61,814 nucleotides of DNA, from positions 1 through 61,814 of the forward strand of contig CAIPPE010000256.1 of NCBI GenBank assembly GCA_903866825.1, in the 5' to 3' direction. The notes beneath the pieces are model-generated. The model saw only the letters and a list, made by a program, of their open reading frames with translations. It searched no databases and was not told the origin of the DNA. This DNA is from an uncultured Methylococcaceae bacterium. Its GTDB lineage: Bacteria; Pseudomonadota; Gammaproteobacteria; Methylococcales; Methylomonadaceae. The position numbers and the translations under genes are program-made. Positions 19,565 through 27,518 of this stretch are shown piece by piece. The first letter of the stretch is position 1; the number at the start of each line of letters is the position of its first letter.

Positions 19565-19891
19565 GAGCTCGTATCGCTCGATTTTATGGGTTGCTCCAAT
19601 CCAATCGGTATTATTTTATCACTTACCCACAATTGCTTATTGACAAATCAGATAAGCTAATCAACTTAACCGAAATAGGATAAATTCAATCAAATAACTT
19701 GTAAGTCATTGATTGTTAACTATGTAAGTGTGTTGTATAACTATTACACAATCTAACTAATTTTAAGAAAAATTATGCAGTTAGAGCGTTACTCAATAAC
19801 TAATTCACAGACTTATCCACAGGTGCTGTGGATAAGTTTATAAGCCCATGATGTTCAGCTTGAATAGCCCATGATTAGAAGATAGTCAGGC
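19565..19891. other. intergenic region between convergent genes, with a DnaA-box hairpin
   Basis: No gene is visible. The left part is AT-rich. The right part holds a perfect 12-bp hairpin that contains two consensus DnaA boxes (listed separately). The phrase AGCCCATGAT occurs twice, near 19842 and 19866. Neighbours are murU and an unrecognised minus-strand gene. None of the usual oriC neighbours (dnaA, mnmG, rpmH) is present. Confidence 0.6.
19811..19837. terminator. 12-bp hairpin containing two inverted perfect DnaA boxes
   Basis: ACTTATCCACAG (19811-19822) and CTGTGGATAAGT (19826-19837) form a perfect 12-bp stem with a 3-nt loop. The arms contain TTATCCACA (19813-19821) and its reverse complement (19827-19835), the strict DnaA-box consensus in head-to-head orientation. 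It lies between convergent genes and is followed by a short T-rich tract on the plus strand, so an intrinsic terminator is the simplest reading. A DnaA-binding site is the alternative. Confidence 0.6.
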
Positions 19892-20584
19892 TCAAACTCC
19901 ACCAACCAGCACACTAATCACATCACTCCACTGCCCAACCTGCTCATCATGTAACAAGTAGATGGCTTTGTATTGCCATGTTTGGCTATTGTTAGCCACT
20001 GGAAGAGCGAATTTATCAATTGTGTTCGGTTCAATATTGATGGTCAAAAGGGTAAAGTTATTACCATCACCCCTATCTACCCAAATTTCTATTGCGGCGG
20101 CATGGCCTTTGGTCCAGGCAATAATTGGATGTCCGGCCTGATACTGGATACTTAAAATAGGTTTCCAGGTACTGGGATCAATGACTGGTGCTGTCCCGAT
20201 TAACCATAAATCTTTACCAATGGCTTCAGTGTAGCTCTTGCTGGCTTTAATCAGGCCGACTAAGGCCGATAAACGAGGAATAACACCTGGGCTAACTGGA
20301 GATGGTATGGGTTGAACCAGAGCGGGTGGCACTGGCCAGATTGCTGAACCAGTGCCACCATCACGGAGTTGATTTTTATAGGCCGTCCAGTTTTGAGAAT
20401 AGGCTTGCATCTCGCTGGCGCTCTGGAGGGTATAACGGAAACTGGTGTTATCTGCATTCAGCAGGTTTAAATCGTCCCCAGAAATATTCAGCAAACTGGC
20501 ATAAGAGGGTAAGGCGGTTGCCAGATGGGTAAGTAAGTCTGCCTTACCGCTATCTGTACTCGGCATAAATGTAATAGTGCTCAT
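19892..20584 (-). CDS. unrecognised 230-aa protein, possibly with a C-terminal fibronectin-III-like fold
   Basis: I do not recognise this family. The N-terminal half (1-100) is rich in Ser, Asn and Leu with no signal peptide. A Pro-rich hinge follows (VPPALVQPIPSPVSPGV, about residues 83-99). The C-terminal part (about 145-230) alternates short strands (PIIAWTKG, IEIWVDRGDG, TWQYKAIYLL), suggesting a beta-sandwich of Fn3 type. No catalytic motif is visible. The gene is isolated on the minus strand, with the 21-bp repeat array directly upstream of its start, so the array could hold its control region. Confidence 0.6.
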   Translation of the reverse strand: MSTITFMPSTDSGKADLLTHLATALPSYASLLNISGDDLNLLNADNTSFRYTLQSASEMQAYSQNWTAYKNQLRDGGTGSAIWPVPPALVQPIPSPVSPGVIPRLSALVGLIKASKSYTEAIGKDLWLIGTAPVIDPSTWKPILSIQYQAGHPIIAWTKGHAAAIEIWVDRGDGNNFTLLTINIEPNTIDKFALPVANNSQTWQYKAIYLLHDEQVGQWSDVISVLVGGV

Positions 20585-20654
20585 AATAGTTAAGTTCCTT
20601 AGAAATGATCAATTTAAAACGTGATGCAGAACTCAAAAAACAGTCTGCAATGAT

Positions 20655-21099
20655 TCTTTAGCATCCTGCTGTTGTTAATATGCATCTAGCCGAAACGATT
20701 AATGACTGGCCCGCTCTTTAGCCCGCTTTAAAAAAGCTTATTGAGCAGTAGAAAAATACTTTTAAGTGCTGGCACTTTAAGGTGATAAACTGAAAAATAA
20801 CGGCTCATGGCTAGAAAAGGGTGGCGTAGCGCTAAGAAAACAGATTTGAGCGCTGGACCAACCTTTTTGAGTACTGAAAAACTATTTTTAAGTGCCAGAC
20901 TGTCCTGGAAACATCAAGTCTGTGATAATCTAACGCCAAAATACTCTTTTTTAGCGCTGTAAAATTATTTCTTAGTGCTGAGAAAGGAGGGTTGCTGGGG
21001 TGTTTGGCTCATTGAGACACTAAAAAATATAAGCTTAGCGCTCGACCAGGAGATTTCAGCACTCTGTAAGGTATTCTTAGCGCCAGGATTGTATTATCT
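20655..21099. repeat. degenerate tandem array with an exact 21-bp period
   Basis: A core resembling AGYGCTGR recurs on the plus strand with A at 20744, 20765, 20828, 20849, 20870, 20891, 20932, 20953, 20974, 21015, 21037, 21058 and 21079. Most steps are exactly 21 bp, and the larger gaps are 63 or 41 bp. Weaker matches fill several missing registers (20660, 20702, 20786, 20807). The aligned consensus is about AGYGCTGRRAAANNATTTTTT. Read as codons the period is seven residues; an ORF of 51 codons (20807-20962) shows (F/L)-L-S-A heptads but lacks a ribosome-binding site. The array fills most of the 822-bp gap between two divergent genes. No family of repeats was recognised. Confidence 0.8.
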
Positions 21100-21301
21100 A
21101 AATACGTTGTTGCTTGCTGATCGCTAGCGAGAGATGGATGAGTGCTGCTTGACATGAACAAATCAGTCGACTCATTGAATTTTTGGCTAATTCAGTAGGC
21201 TTTATAATCACTATAGACCTATTTACGGAAACCGCAAGATAAATAATGACTTTATTTAAACGCATTGTCGGGTAGCTCGTATCCCTATGACTTTGTTAGT
21301 A

Positions 21302-21327
21302 AATCGCGATTGCTTACAAAGCTTTGT
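21302..21327. promoter_or_regulatory. two short perfect palindromes upstream of the di-iron protein gene
   Basis: AATCGCGATT (21302-21311) and ACAAAGCTTTGT (21316-21327) are adjacent perfect palindromes about 80 bp upstream of the start at 21407. Such positions suit a regulator site, but no known consensus was matched. A third palindrome, TCGCTAGCGA, lies at 21121-21130. Confidence 0.35.
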
Positions 21328-21406
21328 GACTTTTGCACTATTAATTAAAACGTACCTAATAATATCCCGTAGAATGCTAGGCTACAGTATTAATTTGGAT
21401 TAAAGT

Positions 21407-22309
21407 ATGATGAAGAAAGCTAAATATTTGTCTGTTTTTTCACCCGCTACGAAGCAGGAGAGAAAAGACAATTTTGATAATTACTGGGCGTTTACTCAGC
21501 AGCACGGTGGGGAGTTGTTCGAAGACGATAAGGATTTGGCTAAAAAACGGGCCACACTCAAGCATTTTCAGGATAACCCGGTCAGATTGCGCAAACCTCT
21601 TGCTGATCCGGATGCTTTTTATCGCAATTATGTTGACATGCAAGATGACCCTAAATCACTGGATCGAATGACTTTAATGCTGACGGGTATTTACAAGTTT
21701 GCCAGGCATGAATGGGTGGGTATTAAAGGCGCTTGGGACGCAGTACCCGATATAGCTAATTCAAAGAGTGTTGAAGACAAGATCAGTCGCGTGCATTTAG
21801 CCGAAGAATTTTGCCATGTGCGCCTGTTTGATGAAATGCTCCGCACCTGTGGTCTGGATCAAGTGGAATGGGTGCCCTTAGGTCCTATTAAAGAGAAAAT
21901 CTATGAACAGTTTCCTAAATTCCCCGGATTTTTAATGGATACGCCTGCGTTCGTCACCGAATTGATGGGGGTGACTTTCTACTGTCATTTATATGGTCTT
22001 TTTGATGACGTTCTGGCTGATGAACCGGAAGTACGTGACCGTTTAAAAGCATTACTGGATGAAATTACTATTGATGAAGTGGCCCATGTCGGGCAACGAA
22101 GAAACTTTATTGGCCCAATCGGTATGAAAGTTTCAAAACTACTGGTTAAACCTCTTTACACGCTGTTTTTTAATGATATACCTGAAGTTGGGCAATTGTT
22201 TAACGTTGAGCAGATGATTAAAGACGGTGTCGGTTTTAATTTTAATGAATTACCTGAGTATATGATTGAACGTAGCTGGATTCCTTCCTACTGCAAAGTT
22301 CTAGCATGA
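21407..22309 (+). CDS. predicted ferritin-like di-iron carboxylate protein, unknown substrate
   Basis: This 300-aa protein has no signal peptide. Its acidic and histidine residues fit a four-helix di-iron site: Glu102 (RHEW), Glu134-x-x-His137 (AEEFCH), Glu185 (VTEL) and Glu224-x-x-His227 (DEVAH). This is the E, ExxH, E, ExxH ligand order of ferritin-like oxygenases and oxidases. I do not recognise the subfamily. Plausible chemistry includes O2-dependent oxidation or metal storage; the sequence does not choose between them. The start is an ATGATG with no strong Shine-Dalgarno. The GGDEF/EAL gene follows 46 bp downstream and may be co-transcribed. Confidence 0.7.
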   Translation: MMKKAKYLSVFSPATKQERKDNFDNYWAFTQQHGGELFEDDKDLAKKRATLKHFQDNPVRLRKPLADPDAFYRNYVDMQDDPKSLDRMTLMLTGIYKFARHEWVGIKGAWDAVPDIANSKSVEDKISRVHLAEEFCHVRLFDEMLRTCGLDQVEWVPLGPIKEKIYEQFPKFPGFLMDTPAFVTELMGVTFYCHLYGLFDDVLADEPEVRDRLKALLDEITIDEVAHVGQRRNFIGPIGMKVSKLLVKPLYTLFFNDIPEVGQLFNVEQMIKDGVGFNFNELPEYMIERSWIPSYCKVLA

Positions 22310-22355
22310 TAACGATACTAAGGATTGGATACTCTGTTTAATCCATAATTATTTT

Positions 22356-24002
22356 ATGCCAAACGAAGTAGCACATATCCTGGGAGAAACCGCGCACTTA
22401 TCCTCGCTTGGTTTCGGAGTCGTTACCACTGATGGGATTATCAACTATGCCAATCCGGCATTTTGTGACATGTTCCTTATTTCTACTTCTGAAACTTACA
22501 TTGGACAATCCTTGTTAGCGTTTCCTTTGGTTTGTTACAACTCCAGTTTCACCGAACTACAATTGGCACTTGATTGCCCTGACCCTGCTGTCATTCAATT
22601 CCATTTTGATCGGGACATTGATCCTCTTACTTTGGAGATTGCTGAACTTAATGCCGGATCGCGAATGTTAGTCGCCAAGCGTAAGCAACAATTACTGATC
22701 GAGTCTATATCTTCTATATCGCCTAATCAACGAGACCACTTAACGGGGCTTGGAAACCGCATGTTACTCGACGAAATACTCGAAAACTGGCAACCCGGTA
22801 GTCCTGAAGTTTCCTCGTTGGCAGTGATCATGATTGATCTTGACCGCTTCAAGAAAGTTATCGAGGCACTCGGTCACCGTGCTGGAGATAAACTGTTAAA
22901 GCTCGTCGCCAAACGTATTTTGTCTGTCGTACAAGAGCCGGACACGGTGGTTCGGATGGGCGGGGATGTGTTTGTAATAGCATATACTATCGGCCTTAAA
23001 TCAATGGGTGCTGAATGGGTTGCCAGGCGTATTGTCGAACTGATCAGTCGGCCATTCCTGGTTGATGGACAGCAGGTGAATATTAGTGCAAGTATCGGTA
23101 TAGCGGCACTCAATCATGGCACCAACACTATAACTGATCTACTGAAGCACGCTGAATTTGCGCTTTACAAGGCGAAGGGAACTCGTAAAGGCACCATCAG
23201 GTTTTTTGAACCCGAGCTTGCGTTGCAGGCTATGAAACGGTACAGCCTCGAAATCGATTTGCGCAGCGCTTTACTACTTAAAGAATTCATCTTGTTGTAT
23301 CAACCGCAAGTTAATATGACTGACGGTAGCCTGCAGGGTTTCGAAGCACTGATTCGCTGGCAAAACCCAGCACGGGGGTTAATATCCCCGCTTGATTTCA
23401 TACCATTAACTGAAGACACTGGCGAGATTCACACGATTGGCGAGTGGATATTGCATACTGCCTGTCAAGAAGCAATGAGTTGGGACGGAAATTTTTCTGT
23501 AGGCGTTAATGTCTCACCTATCCAGTTTGAAAGTGAAGGTATCGTAGATATCGTTAGCTCGGTTCTTGCAAGCACCGGATTACCACCCAATCGACTTGAA
23601 CTGGAAATTACGGAGGGTGTATTGATCAAGGATTTTGCCAATGTGCTAAAACAACTTTGGGCACTTAAATCTCTGGGCGTTGGGATTGCAATGGACGACT
23701 TTGGCACAGGTTATTCCTCGCTGAGTTATCTAAACAGCTTTCCATTCTCCAAAATCAAGATTGATCAATCATTTGTGCGTGGAGAAAGCTATCCAAAGTC
23801 GCGAGCACTGCTGCAGGCAATCATTAGTCTGGGTGCAAATCTTGATATAGTCACCATCGCAGAAGGCGTGGAAACCCAGGAACAGTATGATCAACTGGCG
23901 GCTGATGGCTGTCTGGGGGCACAAGGCTACCTTATCAGTGTCCCCATGCCCACATCCTCGATCAGAGACTTTATCTCCGATTTTAAAAAAAATCCACGTT
24001 AG
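22356..24002 (+). CDS. PAS-GGDEF(degenerate)-EAL c-di-GMP phosphodiesterase
   Basis: This 548-aa cytosolic protein has an N-terminal PAS-like sensor region (about 1-115), a GGDEF domain (about 125-285) and an EAL domain (about 295-545). The GGDEF signature reads GGDVF: the catalytic/metal Glu is replaced by Val, so cyclase activity is doubtful and the domain may instead bind GTP to regulate. The EAL domain keeps FEALIRW, NVSPIQF, ELEITEG, MDDFGTGYSSL and AEGVETQ, so hydrolysis of c-di-GMP is expected. It sits directly behind the di-iron protein gene. No membrane segment is seen. Confidence 0.9.
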   Translation: MPNEVAHILGETAHLSSLGFGVVTTDGIINYANPAFCDMFLISTSETYIGQSLLAFPLVCYNSSFTELQLALDCPDPAVIQFHFDRDIDPLTLEIAELNAGSRMLVAKRKQQLLIESISSISPNQRDHLTGLGNRMLLDEILENWQPGSPEVSSLAVIMIDLDRFKKVIEALGHRAGDKLLKLVAKRILSVVQEPDTVVRMGGDVFVIAYTIGLKSMGAEWVARRIVELISRPFLVDGQQVNISASIGIAALNHGTNTITDLLKHAEFALYKAKGTRKGTIRFFEPELALQAMKRYSLEIDLRSALLLKEFILLYQPQVNMTDGSLQGFEALIRWQNPARGLISPLDFIPLTEDTGEIHTIGEWILHTACQEAMSWDGNFSVGVNVSPIQFESEGIVDIVSSVLASTGLPPNRLELEITEGVLIKDFANVLKQLWALKSLGVGIAMDDFGTGYSSLSYLNSFPFSKIKIDQSFVRGESYPKSRALLQAIISLGANLDIVTIAEGVETQEQYDQLAADGCLGAQGYLISVPMPTSSIRDFISDFKKNPR

Positions 24003-24089
24003 CCGATATTATCCAGGTATGAACACATGACAAACTCAACATTAACTATATGGGTGGTTTGCAGGTAAAACGTACACTATAAAGCGCCT

Positions 24090-25448
24090 TTAGAACGCTA
24101 ACCAGCCATTAACCATAAACGTATTGTTATTTTGTGCATCCGTATTGGAGCCATTAAACTGAGAATAACCAATATACTGTAAGCTAGTACGCAAATTCAT
24201 CAGATAATGATAGGCATCCGATTTACCAAAAGGCACGTACACCAGCTCTGCAGTATAGTATTGGCTGTTCGGTCTTGACAGATAATAACCTCCGTCAGGA
24301 GAATAAAGATTCGCATCCTGTGAACCCGTTACCCGATTATAGCCAAAGGTAACACCATAGGTTTGATCATAGGTATATGAGGTATTAAATTTATAGGTGG
24401 TTAAATAGGTGTTGCCACTGGCAGCAAGCCCTCCGGCTAAACGGGTTGCGGTTAATTTCTGATCTTCGTAAATATACGTCGTTTTAGCTTCAAAAATATG
24501 CTTTGTGTTACCCATATACTGATAAGTAGCATCAACAGCTAAATCTGAATAATGATCCGTACCGTTGCTACGGTCCCGCCCCGGAAAGACATCCGCAATC
24601 ATGCCGTAATGACCCAATGATACATAATGCCCTTGCCAGTCTTTTTGTAAGGCAGCCCGCCAATAAGGTGCTGCGCCATCAATTTGTTGTTGCCCAGGAT
24701 CAGCGACACCCAAACCTTTTTGCACATTATAATTTAAAGAAGAGTAACCACCGGCTTCAAGATACAACAGATTGTTAATCATGGTATAAGCCGTTGCTCC
24801 ACCCACCTGGGTAGAAAAAGCGCCGTCAATTAGAGAAGAAGCGCCAATCCCCGGCTGCACGCCACTTCCTGTGTACGGAAAGCCCCATGCAGAAGTTGTG
24901 TTCCACAAATCCTGTACTGTCGGATTGTTGTTCAGAGAAATACCATAGGTTACTGGTATATCAGTATCTAACTGATCCGCAAAACGGATATCCGTATTAT
25001 CCAGATGCAGTACATTCGCATAGCCATCATAGGATAGCTGGCTAAGTGCCCCTACTTTTCCATAAATACGACCCGCATAAAACAGGGAGGCCTGATCGAA
25101 GGTAAAATTATTATTTTGGTTGTAGCCTGATGCAAGGGTAGAAGGATCTTGATTTTTCTGGGTATTCGTAAATGATCCCTGCACCATGCCACTCAAGGCG
25201 GGTACTTTAGCGTCAATCCCTTTGCCGCCGCTCATGGTATAACCGCCTAATTTAAAATCACGACCAAAAGGCGTTAAATTAGGGCCAAATGATTGAGTAT
25301 GGCAAACACTGCAACTTTCTCCTGTTTGCCTTGAAAAACTGGGGACTGCATTGGCTGGTTGGCTGATTAGTAAAAAAGTAACGAATAAAGTCAGTGGCAA
25401 TGCAAGCAAAGATTGACTGTATGTTGTTTTTTTTAACATGGTTTTCAT
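24090..25448 (-). CDS. outer-membrane barrel-like protein with one c-type haem site
   Basis: This 452-aa protein has a signal peptide (about 1-34, ending PANA) followed at once by one CxxCH motif (CSVCH, 46-50) in a short cytochrome-like segment (to about 70, GRDFKLGGYTM). The remaining roughly 380 residues are rich in Tyr, Asn, Gly and Thr in alternating patterns and end in an aromatic residue (WLAF), as in outer-membrane beta-barrels. A porin carrying a haem at its periplasmic end could take part in electron transfer or metal redox, but this is inference. It is 165 bp downstream of dabB on the same strand, with a hairpin between them. Confidence 0.7.
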   Translation of the reverse strand: MKTMLKKTTYSQSLLALPLTLFVTFLLISQPANAVPSFSRQTGESCSVCHTQSFGPNLTPFGRDFKLGGYTMSGGKGIDAKVPALSGMVQGSFTNTQKNQDPSTLASGYNQNNNFTFDQASLFYAGRIYGKVGALSQLSYDGYANVLHLDNTDIRFADQLDTDIPVTYGISLNNNPTVQDLWNTTSAWGFPYTGSGVQPGIGASSLIDGAFSTQVGGATAYTMINNLLYLEAGGYSSLNYNVQKGLGVADPGQQQIDGAAPYWRAALQKDWQGHYVSLGHYGMIADVFPGRDRSNGTDHYSDLAVDATYQYMGNTKHIFEAKTTYIYEDQKLTATRLAGGLAASGNTYLTTYKFNTSYTYDQTYGVTFGYNRVTGSQDANLYSPDGGYYLSRPNSQYYTAELVYVPFGKSDAYHYLMNLRTSLQYIGYSQFNGSNTDAQNNNTFMVNGWLAF

Positions 25449-25577
25449 AGAATAGTTTCTTACGTGTAGTTAAATAAAAAAGACCTTTATTAAAAGCTAC
25501 TTTAACATATCAAGTTAAATTGAATATTAAATCAAAGAAATTAATTACTGGCGGGTAGGAAGACTGACTGGTTTTTG

Positions 25578-25603
25578 GTGTTGGGCGTTGATACACCCAA
25601 CAC
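25578..25603 (-). terminator. hairpin downstream of dabB
   Basis: GTGTTGGG (25578-25585) pairs with CCCAACAC (25596-25603) around a 10-nt loop. It lies 11 bp past the dabB stop codon. The minus-strand 3' side is not T-rich, so it is a weak or factor-assisted terminator, or a transcript-protecting stem. Confidence 0.5.
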
Positions 25604-25613
25604 TATCGAATGA

Positions 25614-27518
25614 CTATTGTACGTCCGAGATCGTTTTTTCTTCTATTTTGTTAACGTTAAGCTCGTTTGGACTTCCGAGGCAGAGTCTTTGGAAGACTTT
25701 GGCTGCAGCGATACCGTTGATAACAAAAGCAATGGTGATGGGTAAAGCAAACCATGCGCCTTCGTTGCTAGCATGTGAAAGCAATAGATCTTCGCCAAGG
25801 AAAGCAGGGGAGATAGGGAAGCCGACCAAACCCAGGAAACTTGAAAATAGCAGTAATGACAGTTTGGGCTGAGTTTCAGACATGGCCCGATAGGCAAAGG
25901 GTGAATCAGAAAAATTACTGTTTTTAAGTAGGTGGTATAACGTAAATATACCTAATGCCCAGGCGGGAACAATACCACTAGCAAATATAACCACATCATT
26001 TAATGCCCCTGGGTTTAAAAACCAGACAGACAGCCCCGCTAATGTTGAGCTAAGGCCGATTGCATTCCAGACACTGTAGGGGCTGTGTTTTTGGCTAAAA
26101 GCGCTTAAAGAGGCAGTTACCATAAAAATCGACACAGGATAGGCAAAATATTGAGTCGTTAGTCCAAACACTAAAATAATAAGCCCCACAAACCCGAAGC
26201 TTCCGGAAATATAAAGAAATTTTCTTGAAAGTTTCATCGCATTGATGGTCGATCCTGCACGTTTTAAGGGCGTCCAAAGTACTGAGCGAACTAATAGTTC
26301 TAAACAGCCTTCTTGTAATGAGAATACATAAAGGGTGTTTTTTAAGATGTCAGGGAGTACGGCTCTTAGGGATGGTGACAGGAACTGGAATTTTGTATTG
26401 TTTTCGATGTAAAAATCACTATCGGTTGCGCCTTCAACTCTTAGTAAGTGTACGACAATTGAAGGTGACACCAGCAGTTGATAACAACGTAAAAAGGCAT
26501 TGCCCAGAAAATGGATCAATACTAAGGTCTCAAGGCCAAGTGCAACCTCCATAAACATAAAACCTACTTGCGTGATGGAGCCATAGGCGATTTTTCCTTT
26601 GATGTTTGATTGGGTTTTTTCTGAAATGCTGGCAAATATAACGGTCAGCAAGCCAATGTTAAATACACTCCATCTGGTAACATAGTTATATGACCAGATA
26701 GGGATTGTCCTAAGCAATAAGAAAACACCTAAATGTACCGACAAGGCGCCATAAAAAATAGCACTTGAGGGAGTGGGGCCTTCCATGGCACGAGGTAGCC
26801 AAAAGCAGAATGGAAATTGTGCTGACTTTCCTGAGGCGGCAATTAATATTAAAGTCGAAATTAGCCATAAGGAGCCATAGCTTGCTGGAGGCGTTGCGGT
26901 GCTGTTAAATAAATTCGCTAATTGGCTAAAATGCTGGCTTTCGTGAAACAATACGTGACTCATCAAGCTGCCTAATAATAAGCCGATGTCACAGAACCGG
27001 TAGATGGTATAGGCTCTTAAAGAATTTCGGATCGGCTGCATTCTATGGCGGTAGAAGGCGATCAGTAAGAATGAGGCGATACCTACAATTTCCCAGCCCG
27101 CGAACAGAACGTCTATCGATCCAGAAAGAATGACAAGATTGAGTCCAAAAACGAAGCTAAAGATCGTTAGAAAAAAGCGCTTATATCCGGCTTCTCTGTG
27201 TAGATAATAGCGGCAATATTTTACGATGATCGAAAAAATAGCCCAGGTACAGAAGAGGTAAACGGCACTGATACGATCCAGATAAAATAACAAAGGAAAA
27301 CTATAGTCATGGGTTTCATACACAGTTAGCCATTGGTATTCGTGATTTGGAAAACCTGCTATTGTCCATAAGGTTAATAATGCAATAATACTAAGCCCTA
27401 AGGCGTGACTGCACCAGTAGCTGATGAAGGCAATCTTTTTCTCGTCTGCTGCCGATAAAAAAATAAGTAAGAAGCCCAGTAAGGGTAACCCCAGGCAGGT
27501 TAAGATCAGTTCGTTCAT
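25614..27518 (-). CDS. dabB: DabB, NuoL-like cation/proton-translocating subunit of the DAB inorganic-carbon transporter
   Basis: This 634-aa multi-spanning membrane protein is related to the NADH dehydrogenase chain 5 antiporter family (SGSIDVLFAGWEIVGIASF, GKSAQFPFCFWLPRAMEGP). Next to a DUF2309 protein it is DabB, the ion-driven half of the DAB bicarbonate/CO2 accumulation system described in Halothiobacillus. Its start overlaps the dabA end by 4 nt. The dabA-dabB order here is clear. No other Nuo subunits are nearby, which argues against complex I. Confidence 0.9.
   Translation of the reverse strand: MNELILTCLGLPLLGFLLIFLSAADEKKIAFISYWCSHALGLSIIALLTLWTIAGFPNHEYQWLTVYETHDYSFPLLFYLDRISAVYLFCTWAIFSIIVKYCRYYLHREAGYKRFFLTIFSFVFGLNLVILSGSIDVLFAGWEIVGIASFLLIAFYRHRMQPIRNSLRAYTIYRFCDIGLLLGSLMSHVLFHESQHFSQLANLFNSTATPPASYGSLWLISTLILIAASGKSAQFPFCFWLPRAMEGPTPSSAIFYGALSVHLGVFLLLRTIPIWSYNYVTRWSVFNIGLLTVIFASISEKTQSNIKGKIAYGSITQVGFMFMEVALGLETLVLIHFLGNAFLRCYQLLVSPSIVVHLLRVEGATDSDFYIENNTKFQFLSPSLRAVLPDILKNTLYVFSLQEGCLELLVRSVLWTPLKRAGSTINAMKLSRKFLYISGSFGFVGLIILVFGLTTQYFAYPVSIFMVTASLSAFSQKHSPYSVWNAIGLSSTLAGLSVWFLNPGALNDVVIFASGIVPAWALGIFTLYHLLKNSNFSDSPFAYRAMSETQPKLSLLLFSSFLGLVGFPISPAFLGEDLLLSHASNEGAWFALPITIAFVINGIAAAKVFQRLCLGSPNELNVNKIEEKTISDVQ

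Noticed and set aside
19811-19837. Chromosomal replication origin
   Set aside because: Only two DnaA boxes are present, and no dnaA, mnmG, rpmH or AT-rich 13-mer cluster lies nearby.
20655-21099. CRISPR array
   Set aside because: The period is 21 bp with diverged units and no distinct spacers; no cas gene is near.
25614-27518. Complex I subunit NuoL
   Set aside because: No other nuo genes are near, and the 4-nt overlap with dabA identifies the DAB pair.
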